From contig JAUYOQ010000074.1 in the NCBI GenBank assembly GCA_030697975.1, forward strand, positions 1-13,157: DNA of 13,157 bases, given 5' to 3'. The notes beneath the pieces are model-generated. The model was not told the origin of the DNA. It ran no database searches and worked only from the letters and a program-made list of their open reading frames with translations. Shown here piece after piece: positions 1 to 7,270 of this stretch. Both the position numbers and the translations under genes were made by a program. The DNA is from Nitrosopumilaceae archaeon. GTDB lineage: Archaea; Thermoproteota; Nitrososphaeria; Nitrososphaerales; Nitrosopumilaceae. Within the stretch, counting starts at the first letter, position 1. Every line of letters starts with the position of its first letter.

Positions 1-18
1 AAAAAACACATGGAATAA

Positions 19-699
19 ATTGGTGCTGATTTTATAATTTCAGGTGAGGTCTTGGGTCAAAGACCAATGAGTCAGCATGGACCAGCTCTTAAAACAATTG
101 AAATAGAGTCAAACCTTGAGGGAAAAATTGTAAGACCATTATCAGCTGCACTGCTACCACCGACAGATCCAGAAAAGAGTGGCCTGATAAAAAGAGAAAA
201 TCTTGGCATGATAAAGGGTAGGTCAAGAAAACCTCAGTTACAGATGGCAAGAGAGTTTGAAATTGAAAATCCACCAAATGCAGGTGGCGGGTGCCTCCTG
301 ACAGATCCTGCCTTTGCAATAAGAGCAAAAGATCTTTTCAAGCATACAGAAACTCCAACAACTAATGATATTGATCTGTTAAAGATTGGAAGACACTTTA
401 GATTTGATCAAAACGTAAAGCTAATAGTTGGAAGAAACAAAGATGAAAATGAAGTAATGAAAGCACTTGCATTGCCAGATGATATTTTACTAGAGGCACA
501 AGATCATGTAGGACCTGTCTCGTTGCTTAGGGGCAAGGAGTTAGAAAGATTTGAAAACCTTGCAGCAGCTATAACACTACGATATTCTGATGCGCCAAAA
601 GACAAAGAGGGCATAGTAATTGCAGAAAAGGGCAAAAACAGGGCCAATATATCTATCATGTCTGCCGAAGAGCCATCTTACCTCAAGTATCGAATCTAG
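19..699 (+). CDS. PP-loop tRNA sulfurtransferase-like protein, C-terminal part (gene interrupted by stop)
   Basis: This is the C-terminal portion of a MnmA/ThiI-like PP-loop ATPase related to tRNA thiolation enzymes. The first third carries the family stretch GADFIISGEVLGQRPMSQHG, followed by a middle region with RPLSAALLPPTDPE and a glycine-rich GGGCLLTDP segment. The last ~90 residues (from LLKIGRHFRF on) resemble the NFACT-R (DUF814) RNA-binding domain often fused to these proteins. The N-terminal ATP-binding half is off the window. The same frame is open to base 1 except for a TAA at 16-18, and the codons before it (KKHME) still read like the family, so the stop interrupts the gene rather than preceding it. 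The first possible start afterwards is TTG at 52, which lies inside the conserved domain and is probably not a genuine start. The exact substrate is not known from sequence. Family assignment is from memory of the motif; function is moderately sure. Confidence 0.72.
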   Translation: MGADFIISGEVLGQRPMSQHGPALKTIEIESNLEGKIVRPLSAALLPPTDPEKSGLIKRENLGMIKGRSRKPQLQMAREFEIENPPNAGGGCLLTDPAFAIRAKDLFKHTETPTTNDIDLLKIGRHFRFDQNVKLIVGRNKDENEVMKALALPDDILLEAQDHVGPVSLLRGKELERFENLAAAITLRYSDAPKDKEGIVIAEKGKNRANISIMSAEEPSYLKYRI

Positions 700-765
700 T
701 AAACCAACTTACGCACAAACCAATACGAAAGACTTTTTGAAGGAGTAGATCGCTGTTTTAGATAA

Positions 766-1044
766 ATGCAAAAGCAGGAAAACCCGACCTATCTAAAGGC
801 CATAACAATACGTGATCCTAGTGATATCCATTCAATAAAAGAGGATATCAAAAAAGGAATGATCCTAATTTTGCGAGTTACTCCTCTTGCCCAAAAAAAT
901 GTTGATGAGTTGCGTATAGTGGTCGAAGAGTTATACAAGGTTGCAAAATCTAGTGGAGCAGATATTGCAAGACTTGGTGAGGAAAGAATTATTGTTACTC
1001 CATCAAGTGTAAAGATCTGGAAGCCTGAATACGATCTAAAATAA
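766..1044 (+). CDS. sepF: SepF-like cell division protein (short form)
   Basis: This is an archaeal SepF (DUF552). SepF proteins polymerise and tether FtsZ to the membrane. The 92 residues match the SepF core fold: an opening YLKAITIRD strand, the conserved ILILRVTPLAQKNVDELR segment, then GADIARLGEERIIVTP and a terminal KIW. A TAA stop sits directly before the ATG in the same frame, so no N-terminal extension is possible. The protein therefore lacks the N-terminal amphipathic membrane-targeting helix and linker seen in the ~150-residue euryarchaeal SepFs. An AGGAG at 741-745 is 20 bases upstream, too far for an ordinary ribosome site. The gene overlaps the 3' end of the convergent aCPSF1 gene by 9 bases. 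Nitrososphaerota carry both FtsZ and Cdv division genes, and the role of SepF there is unsettled. Family call is confident, role is inferred. Confidence 0.88.
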   Translation: MQKQENPTYLKAITIRDPSDIHSIKEDIKKGMILILRVTPLAQKNVDELRIVVEELYKVAKSSGADIARLGEERIIVTPSSVKIWKPEYDLK

Positions 1045-2973
1045 TTTTATTGCTTCTTGAATTTGTGGATAGTGAGCTGGTAGTCTGTACATGCGCCTGA
1101 TTGACATTGCCAAGTTTTCAGACTTGCGACGCTCTCCGTGATTTACCAGTACTCGTCTGAGCTTTGGTCGTAGCTTGTGAATAAATGACATTAGCTGATT
1201 ATAGTCGCTGTGTCCGCTAAAGCCGTCAAGTTTTTCAACACCACATTCAACGTTGACGACTTCAACCTTACCTTCCTTTCCTAACATCGATACTTGCTTT
1301 GCACCATCAAGAACCCGTCTGCCAAGTGTTCCGTTGACCTGATATGAGACAAATACAATCTTGTTCTTTTTTTGTGGAGCAATGCTTTTGAGGTATTCAA
1401 GTACTGGACCTCCCTCTAACATGCCAGAAGTTGCCATGATAATGCACGGCGTGCCATCGCGAAGAGGTTCTTCTCGTGCATCTCCATGTTCAATGTTTGT
1501 AAAATATTCAGAGTCAAATGGATTGTCGTCTGTCTCTAAAATTTTCTGTCGCAGGTCTCTTGATAGATATTCAGGATATGCCTCATGTATTGATGTAGCT
1601 TCTGCGATCATTCCTTCCATAAATACAGGAGCTTCAACCATCTGGCCTGACTTCATGTATTGAGCTATTACCATCATGATTTCCTGTGCACGTCCCACTG
1701 CAGGAATTGGTATGAGAACTTTACCGCCGTCTTTTAGAATTGTGTTTATTGCATTAACAAATGCAGTCTCAACTTCTTCGCGTGTTGGCTGAATGTCCTC
1801 TTTTGCACCATATGTGCTTTCAATAAGCAATGTCTCAACTCGAGGATAGTTCCAGTTTGCACTCTCAAACAGTATGCTTTTGCCAAACTTTAGATCACCA
1901 GTATACACAAAGTTGTGATCGCCATTTCCTATGTGAAAGTGGCATGTAGCAGAGCCAAGTATGTGTCCTGCGTTAGATAAAACAAGTTTGATATCAGGCG
2001 AGATGTCTGTGACTGTTCCATATGAGAGAGTGATTGCCTGTCTCATGATCTGCTTTACATCTGCTTCAGAGTATATCGGTGCCCGTCCCTGTGCCGCTGC
2101 TACCTTGATTGCGTCAAGCTGAATCACGTTCATCATAGGTAGTGTTGGTTCTGTGCAGTAGATTGGGCCCTTGTATCCGTATTTGCAAAGAACTGGCAAA
2201 AATCCAGTGTGGTCAAGGTGTGCGTGGCTTATTACTATGGCATCAAGATCATCTAAGGTAATATTTGCCCAGTCTAGTCGCGGAAATGAATCCATCGGGC
2301 TTTTTACGCCAGGGTTTATCCCACAGTCAATGAGTATTTTGCTTTCGACTGTAGTCAAAAGCATGCAGGATCTTCCTACCTGCCCAAATCCACCAAGCGT
2401 TAATAATGAAACCTCAGATTTTTGCGAGAGTTTTGGCCTAAAGATTTTCTCGCCAACCTGCTTGAGCTGCTTTGCCCTTTCTTGGGCAGATATCTTTAGG
2501 TTATAGTTTATGGCCTTTATGGTGCTTGATTGGATTGTAGTTGCTTTTCTAACACGTATTTTCCAGCCGGTTTTTTCTGTAATATCAGCATGATTAAATT
2601 CCGCAGGGTTTCGTTGTAAAAGCCAAGGTCGCTTTGCCTCTATTGATACCTCGCCTATTGCTGTATCAAAGAATGTTCCCTGCATGTCTGCTTCTTTTGG
2701 AACTGCTTGTGCAATGATTTGTCTTGCTTCCTCTTCTGATTTTCTAATTGATTCGTCTGTTCGTACTACAATTCTTTTTTTAATGACATTAACAAGGTTT
2801 GAGATTATTTCGTTATGTTCCATCAGGTAGCGAGGAGTGTTTGTAAAAAGCGCAATTCTTGGTCCCTCATAATCAATTTTTGTTACGTTTGCCTCTTTTG
2901 GTATACTTTGCAGTATTGTTGCCATGATATTTTGACCTGGTGCAAGTTCCTTTTGTTGTTGTTTTCTTTGCAT
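1036..2973 (-). CDS. fttA: aCPSF1 / FttA, KH-domain beta-CASP ribonuclease (transcription termination factor)
   Basis: This is the archaeal CPSF73-like endo/exoribonuclease that cleaves nascent RNA at U-rich sites and terminates transcription. At 645 residues it has the usual full length. Residues ~1-150 form the two KH-type RNA-binding modules (PKEANVTKIDYEGPRIALFT). The metallo-beta-lactamase domain starts near residue 190 (LTLGGFGQVGRSC) and holds the zinc ligands HAHLDH (~249-254), the His of GHILGSA (~336) and the Asp of YTGDLKFG (~357). The beta-CASP domain follows, with ESTYG, ATSGMLEGGP, GFSGHSDY (~586) and a terminal VNHGE (~608-612). All catalytic residues appear intact. The start ATG lies 7 bases after the psmB stop, so the two are probably co-transcribed. 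It converges on sepF with a 9-base overlap. Identification is very secure. Confidence 0.97.
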   Translation of the reverse strand: MQRKQQQKELAPGQNIMATILQSIPKEANVTKIDYEGPRIALFTNTPRYLMEHNEIISNLVNVIKKRIVVRTDESIRKSEEEARQIIAQAVPKEADMQGTFFDTAIGEVSIEAKRPWLLQRNPAEFNHADITEKTGWKIRVRKATTIQSSTIKAINYNLKISAQERAKQLKQVGEKIFRPKLSQKSEVSLLTLGGFGQVGRSCMLLTTVESKILIDCGINPGVKSPMDSFPRLDWANITLDDLDAIVISHAHLDHTGFLPVLCKYGYKGPIYCTEPTLPMMNVIQLDAIKVAAAQGRAPIYSEADVKQIMRQAITLSYGTVTDISPDIKLVLSNAGHILGSATCHFHIGNGDHNFVYTGDLKFGKSILFESANWNYPRVETLLIESTYGAKEDIQPTREEVETAFVNAINTILKDGGKVLIPIPAVGRAQEIMMVIAQYMKSGQMVEAPVFMEGMIAEATSIHEAYPEYLSRDLRQKILETDDNPFDSEYFTNIEHGDAREEPLRDGTPCIIMATSGMLEGGPVLEYLKSIAPQKKNKIVFVSYQVNGTLGRRVLDGAKQVSMLGKEGKVEVVNVECGVEKLDGFSGHSDYNQLMSFIHKLRPKLRRVLVNHGERRKSENLAMSIRRMYRLPAHYPQIQEAIKLF

Positions 2974-2980
2974 TAAATCA

Positions 2981-3613
2981 CTAGAGTTTGATGATTGTTT
3001 TCTTTTGTTCTCTTGTCAAAAGACGGAATCCATCTTTGTCGATAAGTGCGATATTGATTCCATCGCCGGTTCCAATATTTCTTGTAATAGCTGCCTTTAC
3101 AGCACGCAGAGCTATTACCTTTGCCTCATCAATTGAGAGGTTGTTGCGGTATTCTTCTTCTAAAAGACCATATGCAACTGGAGAACCGCTTCCAGTTGTA
3201 ACATAAGTTTTCTCTTCTGCTGAACCAAACATATCAATGTTATAGAGTGCAGAACCACTCTTGTCATAGCCACCAACCAAGATATCAGCTATGAATGGAT
3301 ATCCCCGATTTTGATGAAAGATAAGCGAGGCAAGTCTTGTTATGGATCTGATTGGGATTGGCTCTCCCTTTTGTAATTTATGGATGTTAGCATGATAGCG
3401 TAAAATGTCAGTAAGGTTTTGTGCATCCGCTACGCCACCTGCCATTGTCATTCCAACATGGTCATCAATTTTTTGTATTTTCATTGTGTTGTTATTTGCA
3501 ATAAAATAGCCAGCGCTTGCTCTCATGTCGGCGCACAACACGACTCCTTCCTTTACCTTGATACCTACAGTTGTGGTTCCATGTAGTATTTTTTCTTCGA
3601 CATTATTTGACAA
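2981..3613 (-). CDS. psmB: Proteasome beta subunit
   Basis: This is a 20S proteasome beta subunit, an N-terminal-threonine hydrolase that degrades proteins in the cytosol. I place the start at TTG 3613. It gives a 210-residue precursor with a 12-residue propeptide ending HG, followed by TTTVG as the mature N-terminus. An AAGGTG ribosome site (3619-3624) lies 5 bases upstream, and the reading frame further upstream would run back through the egsA promoter. In mature numbering Thr1, Asp17, Lys33 and the Ser of GSGS are present. The segment usually written RDxxSGDG reads RNIGTGDG, so the conserved Asp166 is Asn and Ser169 is Thr. Many archaea encode two beta subunits of unequal activity; this could be a less active partner, which is inference. 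The gene leads a likely psmB-fttA transcript. Confidence 0.95.
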   Translation of the reverse strand: MSNNVEEKILHGTTTVGIKVKEGVVLCADMRASAGYFIANNNTMKIQKIDDHVGMTMAGGVADAQNLTDILRYHANIHKLQKGEPIPIRSITRLASLIFHQNRGYPFIADILVGGYDKSGSALYNIDMFGSAEEKTYVTTGSGSPVAYGLLEEEYRNNLSIDEAKVIALRAVKAAITRNIGTGDGINIALIDKDGFRLLTREQKKTIIKL

Positions 3614-3618
3614 ATTAG

Positions 3619-3624
3619 CACCTT
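3619..3624 (-). promoter_or_regulatory. Ribosome binding site deciding the psmB start
   Basis: On the minus strand this reads AAGGTG, 5 bases before the TTG at 3613. It supports TTG 3613 over the 129-base longer reading from 3742. It lies inside the leader expected from the TATA box at 3654-3665. Confidence 0.6.
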
Positions 3625-3641
3625 GCTGAGAATATACTATG

Positions 3642-3666
3642 AAGGGTTTACACCCTTTTAAATAAC
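3642..3666. promoter_or_regulatory. Shared psmB/egsA divergent promoter with inverted repeat
   Basis: The 80-base gap between psmB and egsA holds a near-symmetrical TATA element around 3655-3666 (TTTTAAATAAC on plus, TTATTTAAAAGG on minus) that can serve both directions. Expected transcript starts are ~3688 for egsA, giving a very short leader before GTG 3694, and ~3634 for psmB, giving a leader that contains its ribosome site. A perfect 6-base inverted repeat with 4-base spacer (AAGGGT / ACCCTT, 3642-3657) lies between the TATA box and the psmB start point, where a bound repressor would block psmB. Promoter positions follow the usual archaeal spacing; the operator role is inference. Confidence 0.5.
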
Positions 3667-3693
3667 TTTTTGTTTGTAGCAAATTGATAAAAA

Positions 3694-4758
3694 GTGGCAA
3701 AAAAACATGATGACGTGCCGTCTCACACCATGGAATTGCCAAGGCTAATTGTTATTGGTAATAACAATATCGGTGATGTTGGAAAATTTCTCAAATCGCT
3801 TGATAGTCCTCAAAAAGTGTCTCTAGTTTCAGGCACGCATGTAAAAAAACTAATTCAAAAAAAAATTGAGCGTTCTTTGGCCTCATCTCAGATAAAGTTT
3901 GTCTGGCATATAGCAAGCGACAACAGCGTAGGTGCAATTAGGAAATTTCAGAACAAGGTCAGCGAAGATAACAGTCACATGATAATTGGAATTGGTGGCG
4001 GAAGATCTGTTGATATTGCAAAGATGATTGCGTTTAATCTTAAAAGACCGTTTGTAAGTATACCTACTTCGGCCTCTCATGATGGGATAGCTAGCCCTTT
4101 TGTTTCTATACAAGGCAACAAGCCGCATTCTGTGGTTGCTACTGCACCACTAGGGGTCTTTGTAGATATTGAGATAATCAAAAAGGCCCCAAGGAAACTG
4201 CTTGCAAGCGGGTGTGGGGATCTTGTTGCAAATCTTATTGCTGTCCGAGACTGGGAACTTGGGCGCGATAAAACAGGCGAATATTTTGGAAGATATGCTG
4301 CAAATCTGGCATCAATGAGTGCAAATATTATAATGGAAAGTTCATGTATGTTTTCAAGAAAGGGTTTGGATGTTAGAGTAGTTGTTGAGGCTTTGATTAG
4401 TGCAGGAGTAGCATCATGTATAGCAGGAAGTAGCAGACCTTGTTCAGGTGCCGAACACCTCTTCTCACATGCATTGGATAAGTTAGCGCCAGGTGTAGGA
4501 CTACATGGTGAAAAGTGTGGAATTGGATCAATAATGATGGCCAAGCTGCAAGGCCAAGACTGGAAAAAATTTGAAAAGACGCTGAAAGATGTAGGAGCTC
4601 CAACTACTGCAAAAGAGATCGGTCTTGACTCTGACACATTAGCAAAAGCACTAACTATAGCACAGGATCTAAGACCTGAACGCTATACGATTCTAAAAGA
4701 GATTAAAATGACTCCAAAAAAAGCAATTGCTCTTGCAAGGAGCACTAGAGTTCTCTAG
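3694..4758 (+). CDS. egsA: sn-glycerol-1-phosphate dehydrogenase
   Basis: This enzyme reduces dihydroxyacetone phosphate to sn-glycerol-1-phosphate with NAD(P)H, setting the stereochemistry of archaeal membrane lipids. The 354-residue protein has the nucleotide-binding GIGGGRSVDIAKMIA, followed by SIPTSASHDGIASP. The expected metal ligands are Asp176 (GCGDLVAN), His255 (SGAEHLFSH) and His271 (LHGEKCGIG). The start is GTG 3694. It keeps the HTMELPR opening typical of the family, and the shared TATA element places the transcript start only a few bases before it; ATG 3730 is an in-frame alternative. It diverges from psmB and ends one base from the stop of the convergent FKBP gene. Identification is secure. 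Confidence 0.95.
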   Translation: MAKKHDDVPSHTMELPRLIVIGNNNIGDVGKFLKSLDSPQKVSLVSGTHVKKLIQKKIERSLASSQIKFVWHIASDNSVGAIRKFQNKVSEDNSHMIIGIGGGRSVDIAKMIAFNLKRPFVSIPTSASHDGIASPFVSIQGNKPHSVVATAPLGVFVDIEIIKKAPRKLLASGCGDLVANLIAVRDWELGRDKTGEYFGRYAANLASMSANIIMESSCMFSRKGLDVRVVVEALISAGVASCIAGSSRPCSGAEHLFSHALDKLAPGVGLHGEKCGIGSIMMAKLQGQDWKKFEKTLKDVGAPTTAKEIGLDSDTLAKALTIAQDLRPERYTILKEIKMTPKKAIALARSTRVL

Positions 4759-4759
4759 C

Positions 4760-5509
4760 TTATGCTGCTTTTTGCGCAACTGGCTTTTCAGTTGCAGGTT
4801 TAGGCTCTGTCTCAGCCTTTTGTATCTGTTTGTTTAGGTAGGTTTCAACAAAATTAACTTTCTCTATGAAAGTGACAAATTTGAAAATATCCATTTGTAT
4901 AAAGTGTTTGATAATTTGCAATCCATCAACGCGGAACAGCTCTTCAGGTATTGTAATGTCAAGTGCATTGCCGTTTTTCTTAAAGGCAATCTTAGAGTCC
5001 TCTACAGGCATGTGTCTTTTTAAAATTCCCGTGATTTTGTCTTCGTCTGCTTCTAGTGCCTTTACTACATTGATATCGTAGAGAATCGTTTTTCCTGCAA
5101 ATCTATGGTTAAAATCAACTTGGACTCGACCAGAGCCAATGAACCTGATTATTCCCTTTTTCTCATCTAACTCTATGGTATCACCAACAGAAACTTTCTC
5201 TGCATCTTCGCCAAGTTTACGCAGTGGGATCATTCTGACCTTTCCTGTATCTCTTACTCCAAATCCTTTGTCAGGGGACACTTCGACTGTAGTTTTGTCA
5301 CCTACATTTGCGTTCGCCAATGCATCATCAAGTCCCTTTATCACCCAAGACTCGCCAACAGAAACCAATTTTGGTTGATATTTTATGTTGGCATCATGTA
5401 GAGAATGTTTTTTTGCTTCTTCTTCAGTTGTTGTTTCAAATACTTCGTTTGTGTCTTTTACTTTTGCAGTATAATCAACTAGAATCAGTGAACCTTTTTT
5501 GAATGGCAA
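4760..5509 (-). CDS. FKBP-type peptidyl-prolyl cis-trans isomerase (SlyD-like, long archaeal form)
   Basis: This is a cytosolic prolyl isomerase/chaperone. Residues ~5-60 begin the FKBP fold (GSLILVDYTAKVKDTNEVFETT), with GESWVIKGLDDALANANVGDK (~52-72) as the conserved active-site region and SPDKGFGVRD after it. An inserted IF-type chaperone domain follows (~90-135), and the FKBP strand resumes with VDFNHRFAGKTILYDINVV. The last ~100 residues are the extra C-terminal region of long archaeal FKBPs, ending in a low-complexity tail rich in Lys, Pro, Ala and Glu. The start is TTG at 5509, 26 bases from a TATA box (5531-5540), so the message is probably leaderless. It ends tail-to-tail with egsA, one base apart. 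The family is certain; the client proteins are unknown. Confidence 0.92.
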   Translation of the reverse strand: MPFKKGSLILVDYTAKVKDTNEVFETTTEEEAKKHSLHDANIKYQPKLVSVGESWVIKGLDDALANANVGDKTTVEVSPDKGFGVRDTGKVRMIPLRKLGEDAEKVSVGDTIELDEKKGIIRFIGSGRVQVDFNHRFAGKTILYDINVVKALEADEDKITGILKRHMPVEDSKIAFKKNGNALDITIPEELFRVDGLQIIKHFIQMDIFKFVTFIEKVNFVETYLNKQIQKAETEPKPATEKPVAQKAA

Positions 5510-5530
5510 TGTAGTCCAGCTTCGAATTTC

Positions 5531-5540
5531 CTTATATTAA
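5531..5540 (-). promoter_or_regulatory. TATA box of the FKBP gene
   Basis: The minus strand reads TTAATATAAG, centred 26 bases before TTG 5509. This spacing places the transcript start at the start codon itself, consistent with leaderless initiation on a TTG. Confidence 0.5.
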
Positions 5541-5552
5541 GTTAACATGAGT

Positions 5553-6698
5553 TTAGAGATTTTTGAGTTTTTCTTCAGCAACTTGTAATGCATCAACTGT
5601 ATTTGTTTTGTAACCCATCATGTTAAGTGTTGATGAAATTGCAGAAATTGTTCTCATCACATGATATCGGTGCACCTCTCCCATGCACCCAACTCTAAAC
5701 ACTTTTCCCTTGAGGTTACCAAAGCCTCCAGCAACTAGAACTCGAAACTTTTTAGCTAGTGTATTACGAAATGTATTGTCTTCTAGCCCTTCTAGATAGT
5801 TTAGTGCTATAATTGAAATAGAACGATCCTCTTCTTTTGCAAATGGCGTAAGGCCTAGTCCACTAAGGCCAGAATATAGCGCATCAGAACATGCCTTATG
5901 ACGTCGTATTCTTACATCTAGTCCTTCTTCAAGAATTATTCTCAAGGCTTCACGAAATGCGTAGAGAAGTGGTAGTGCAGGAGTAAATGGAGTGTGTTTT
6001 GATTCCTCATAATACTTGAAGTATCTAGCTAGATTGAAGTACATTGTTGGTGGGGGGTTTTCTATCATATGCTTTTTTGCCCTTGGGCTAACTGAGATAG
6101 GAGAAATTCCAGGTGGTGCTGCTAGGGCTTTTTGTGCGCCTGTTATACACACATCAATTTTCCATTTATCTACAGGTAGTTCGGCACCGCCAAGCAAGGA
6201 AACAGAGTCTACCACATAGAAGGCATTATTTCTTGAAGTAAGAGATGATATTTTATCTAGATATTTTACTTGGGTGCCTGTCGATGTTTCGTTGTGGACA
6301 ACATAGAATGCTTTGACGTCTTTGTTGTTATCAAATGCCTCTTTTACTTGCTCAAAGGTAGCGTTTTGTCCTGGTGGTGTTTCAAGTTTTATGACGTTTG
6401 CGCCCTGCCACTCTAACATTTGGGCTAGTCTCCCGCTAAATTCACCGTTTACGGGAATGATTACCTTGTCGCCTTTTCTAATCAAGTTAACTACAGATGC
6501 CTCAACGGCTCCTGTACCTGATGCAGAAAGTGCTACGATATCGTTTTTTGTTTGAAAGACTTGCTGTGTTTTTTCTATTACTTCGGTGTATAACTCTACA
6601 AAGTCCTGACTTCTATGATTAATTATATGTGTAAACATTGCTCTTAGTACTCGCTCAGGAACGTTGGTAGGACCTGGCAACATTACTAAATATTCCAA
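5553..6698 (-). CDS. Class V aminotransferase (alanine/serine-glyoxylate or -pyruvate type)
   Basis: This is a fold-type I PLP enzyme of the alanine-glyoxylate / serine-pyruvate aminotransferase group, which moves amino groups between small amino acids and glyoxylate or pyruvate. The 381 residues open with the family signature LVMLPGPTNVPERVL and INHRSQDF. SASGTGAVEASV contacts the cofactor phosphate, VVDSVSLLGG holds the Asp facing the pyridine nitrogen, and Lys190 in ITGAQKALAAPPG is the PLP-binding lysine. FRVGCMGE near the C-terminus carries the substrate-carboxylate Arg. The TTG start at 6698 keeps the usual two to six residues before LPGPT. Its TATA box lies in the last codons of nadM upstream. 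The preferred substrate pair cannot be fixed from the sequence. Confidence 0.9.
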   Translation of the reverse strand: MEYLVMLPGPTNVPERVLRAMFTHIINHRSQDFVELYTEVIEKTQQVFQTKNDIVALSASGTGAVEASVVNLIRKGDKVIIPVNGEFSGRLAQMLEWQGANVIKLETPPGQNATFEQVKEAFDNNKDVKAFYVVHNETSTGTQVKYLDKISSLTSRNNAFYVVDSVSLLGGAELPVDKWKIDVCITGAQKALAAPPGISPISVSPRAKKHMIENPPPTMYFNLARYFKYYEESKHTPFTPALPLLYAFREALRIILEEGLDVRIRRHKACSDALYSGLSGLGLTPFAKEEDRSISIIALNYLEGLEDNTFRNTLAKKFRVLVAGGFGNLKGKVFRVGCMGEVHRYHVMRTISAISSTLNMMGYKTNTVDALQVAEEKLKNL

Positions 6699-6728
6699 AT
6701 AATTTCGCCTGACAGGGTTGTTAGTCGG

Positions 6729-6740
6729 CTTTATTTATAA
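6729..6740 (-). promoter_or_regulatory. TATA box of the aminotransferase gene inside the nadM 3' end
   Basis: The minus strand reads TTATAAATAAAG, overlapping the last codons and stop of nadM. It lies about 37 bases before TTG 6698, which predicts a short leader of about 10 bases. It suggests that the aminotransferase has its own promoter despite being on the same strand as nadM. Confidence 0.45.
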
Positions 6741-7234
6741 TTAAAGATCTTTAGTCTGTCTTTTGCATTAATTTTTAACAAAACATTTCTTGTTCCCTGT
6801 GGGACAAGATCTTTCCAGTCTTGGTCATTTGCTATTTTTGCTCTAAGGTTGGTGCCTGAGTAAGATTCTCTTTGTCTTAGTGGGACAGGGATTACCTTTA
6901 TTCCTCGTTTTTGAAATAGAGTTTGGCTAAACTCATCATTTGAGAACACGACATCATATTTTGGCACGATTGAATCAATTTGTAGTGTCCAGTTGTTGTG
7001 ATCATTTACATCTGGAATATAGTAAATCTTGATTTGCTTTGCAATTTTTTCATCAATTGAAGATAAGATCATCTCATTTCTTTCATCTGCAGTGAATGGA
7101 TTTTTCATTTCATTTGATTTGTTAGAGCTGCCAATACATATCCACAGATTTGCAACTTGCGATAATCCAAATAAGATGGCCTCAAGGTGCCCCAAGTGAA
7201 ACGGCTGAAATCTTCCTATTAAGAGACCATTCAT
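6731..7234 (-). CDS. nadM: Nicotinamide-nucleotide adenylyltransferase, archaeal type
   Basis: NadM joins NMN (or nicotinate mononucleotide) with ATP to make NAD(+) or its deamido form. The protein has 167 residues, the usual size of the archaeal family. It opens with GRFQPFHLGH (residues 7-16), which holds the nucleotidyltransferase HxGH motif, followed by CIGSSNKSNEMKNPFTADER and, near residue 125, the second ATP-binding motif SGTNLR. The ATG at 7234 begins immediately at the first beta strand. The upstream CopD-like gene ends 36 bases before it on the same strand with no obvious promoter between, so the two may share a transcript. Identification is secure. Confidence 0.94.
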   Translation of the reverse strand: MNGLLIGRFQPFHLGHLEAILFGLSQVANLWICIGSSNKSNEMKNPFTADERNEMILSSIDEKIAKQIKIYYIPDVNDHNNWTLQIDSIVPKYDVVFSNDEFSQTLFQKRGIKVIPVPLRQRESYSGTNLRAKIANDQDWKDLVPQGTRNVLLKINAKDRLKIFNYK

Positions 7235-7270
7235 GTCGCAGCTTATTTTGTGTTCTTTAAAAAATTTCAG

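Noticed and set aside
3614..3742. N-terminal extension of the proteasome subunit by 43 residues
   Set aside because: It would run through the egsA start and the shared promoter, has no family likeness, and the TTG at 3613 has a good ribosome site and yields the expected short propeptide.
4077..4637. 186-residue minus-strand open frame
   Set aside because: It is antisense to egsA in a shadow frame; Ser/Pro-rich composition with no domain. The other long opposite-strand frames (for example 89-328, 1361-1663, 2171-2506, 8845-9120) are rejected for the same reason.
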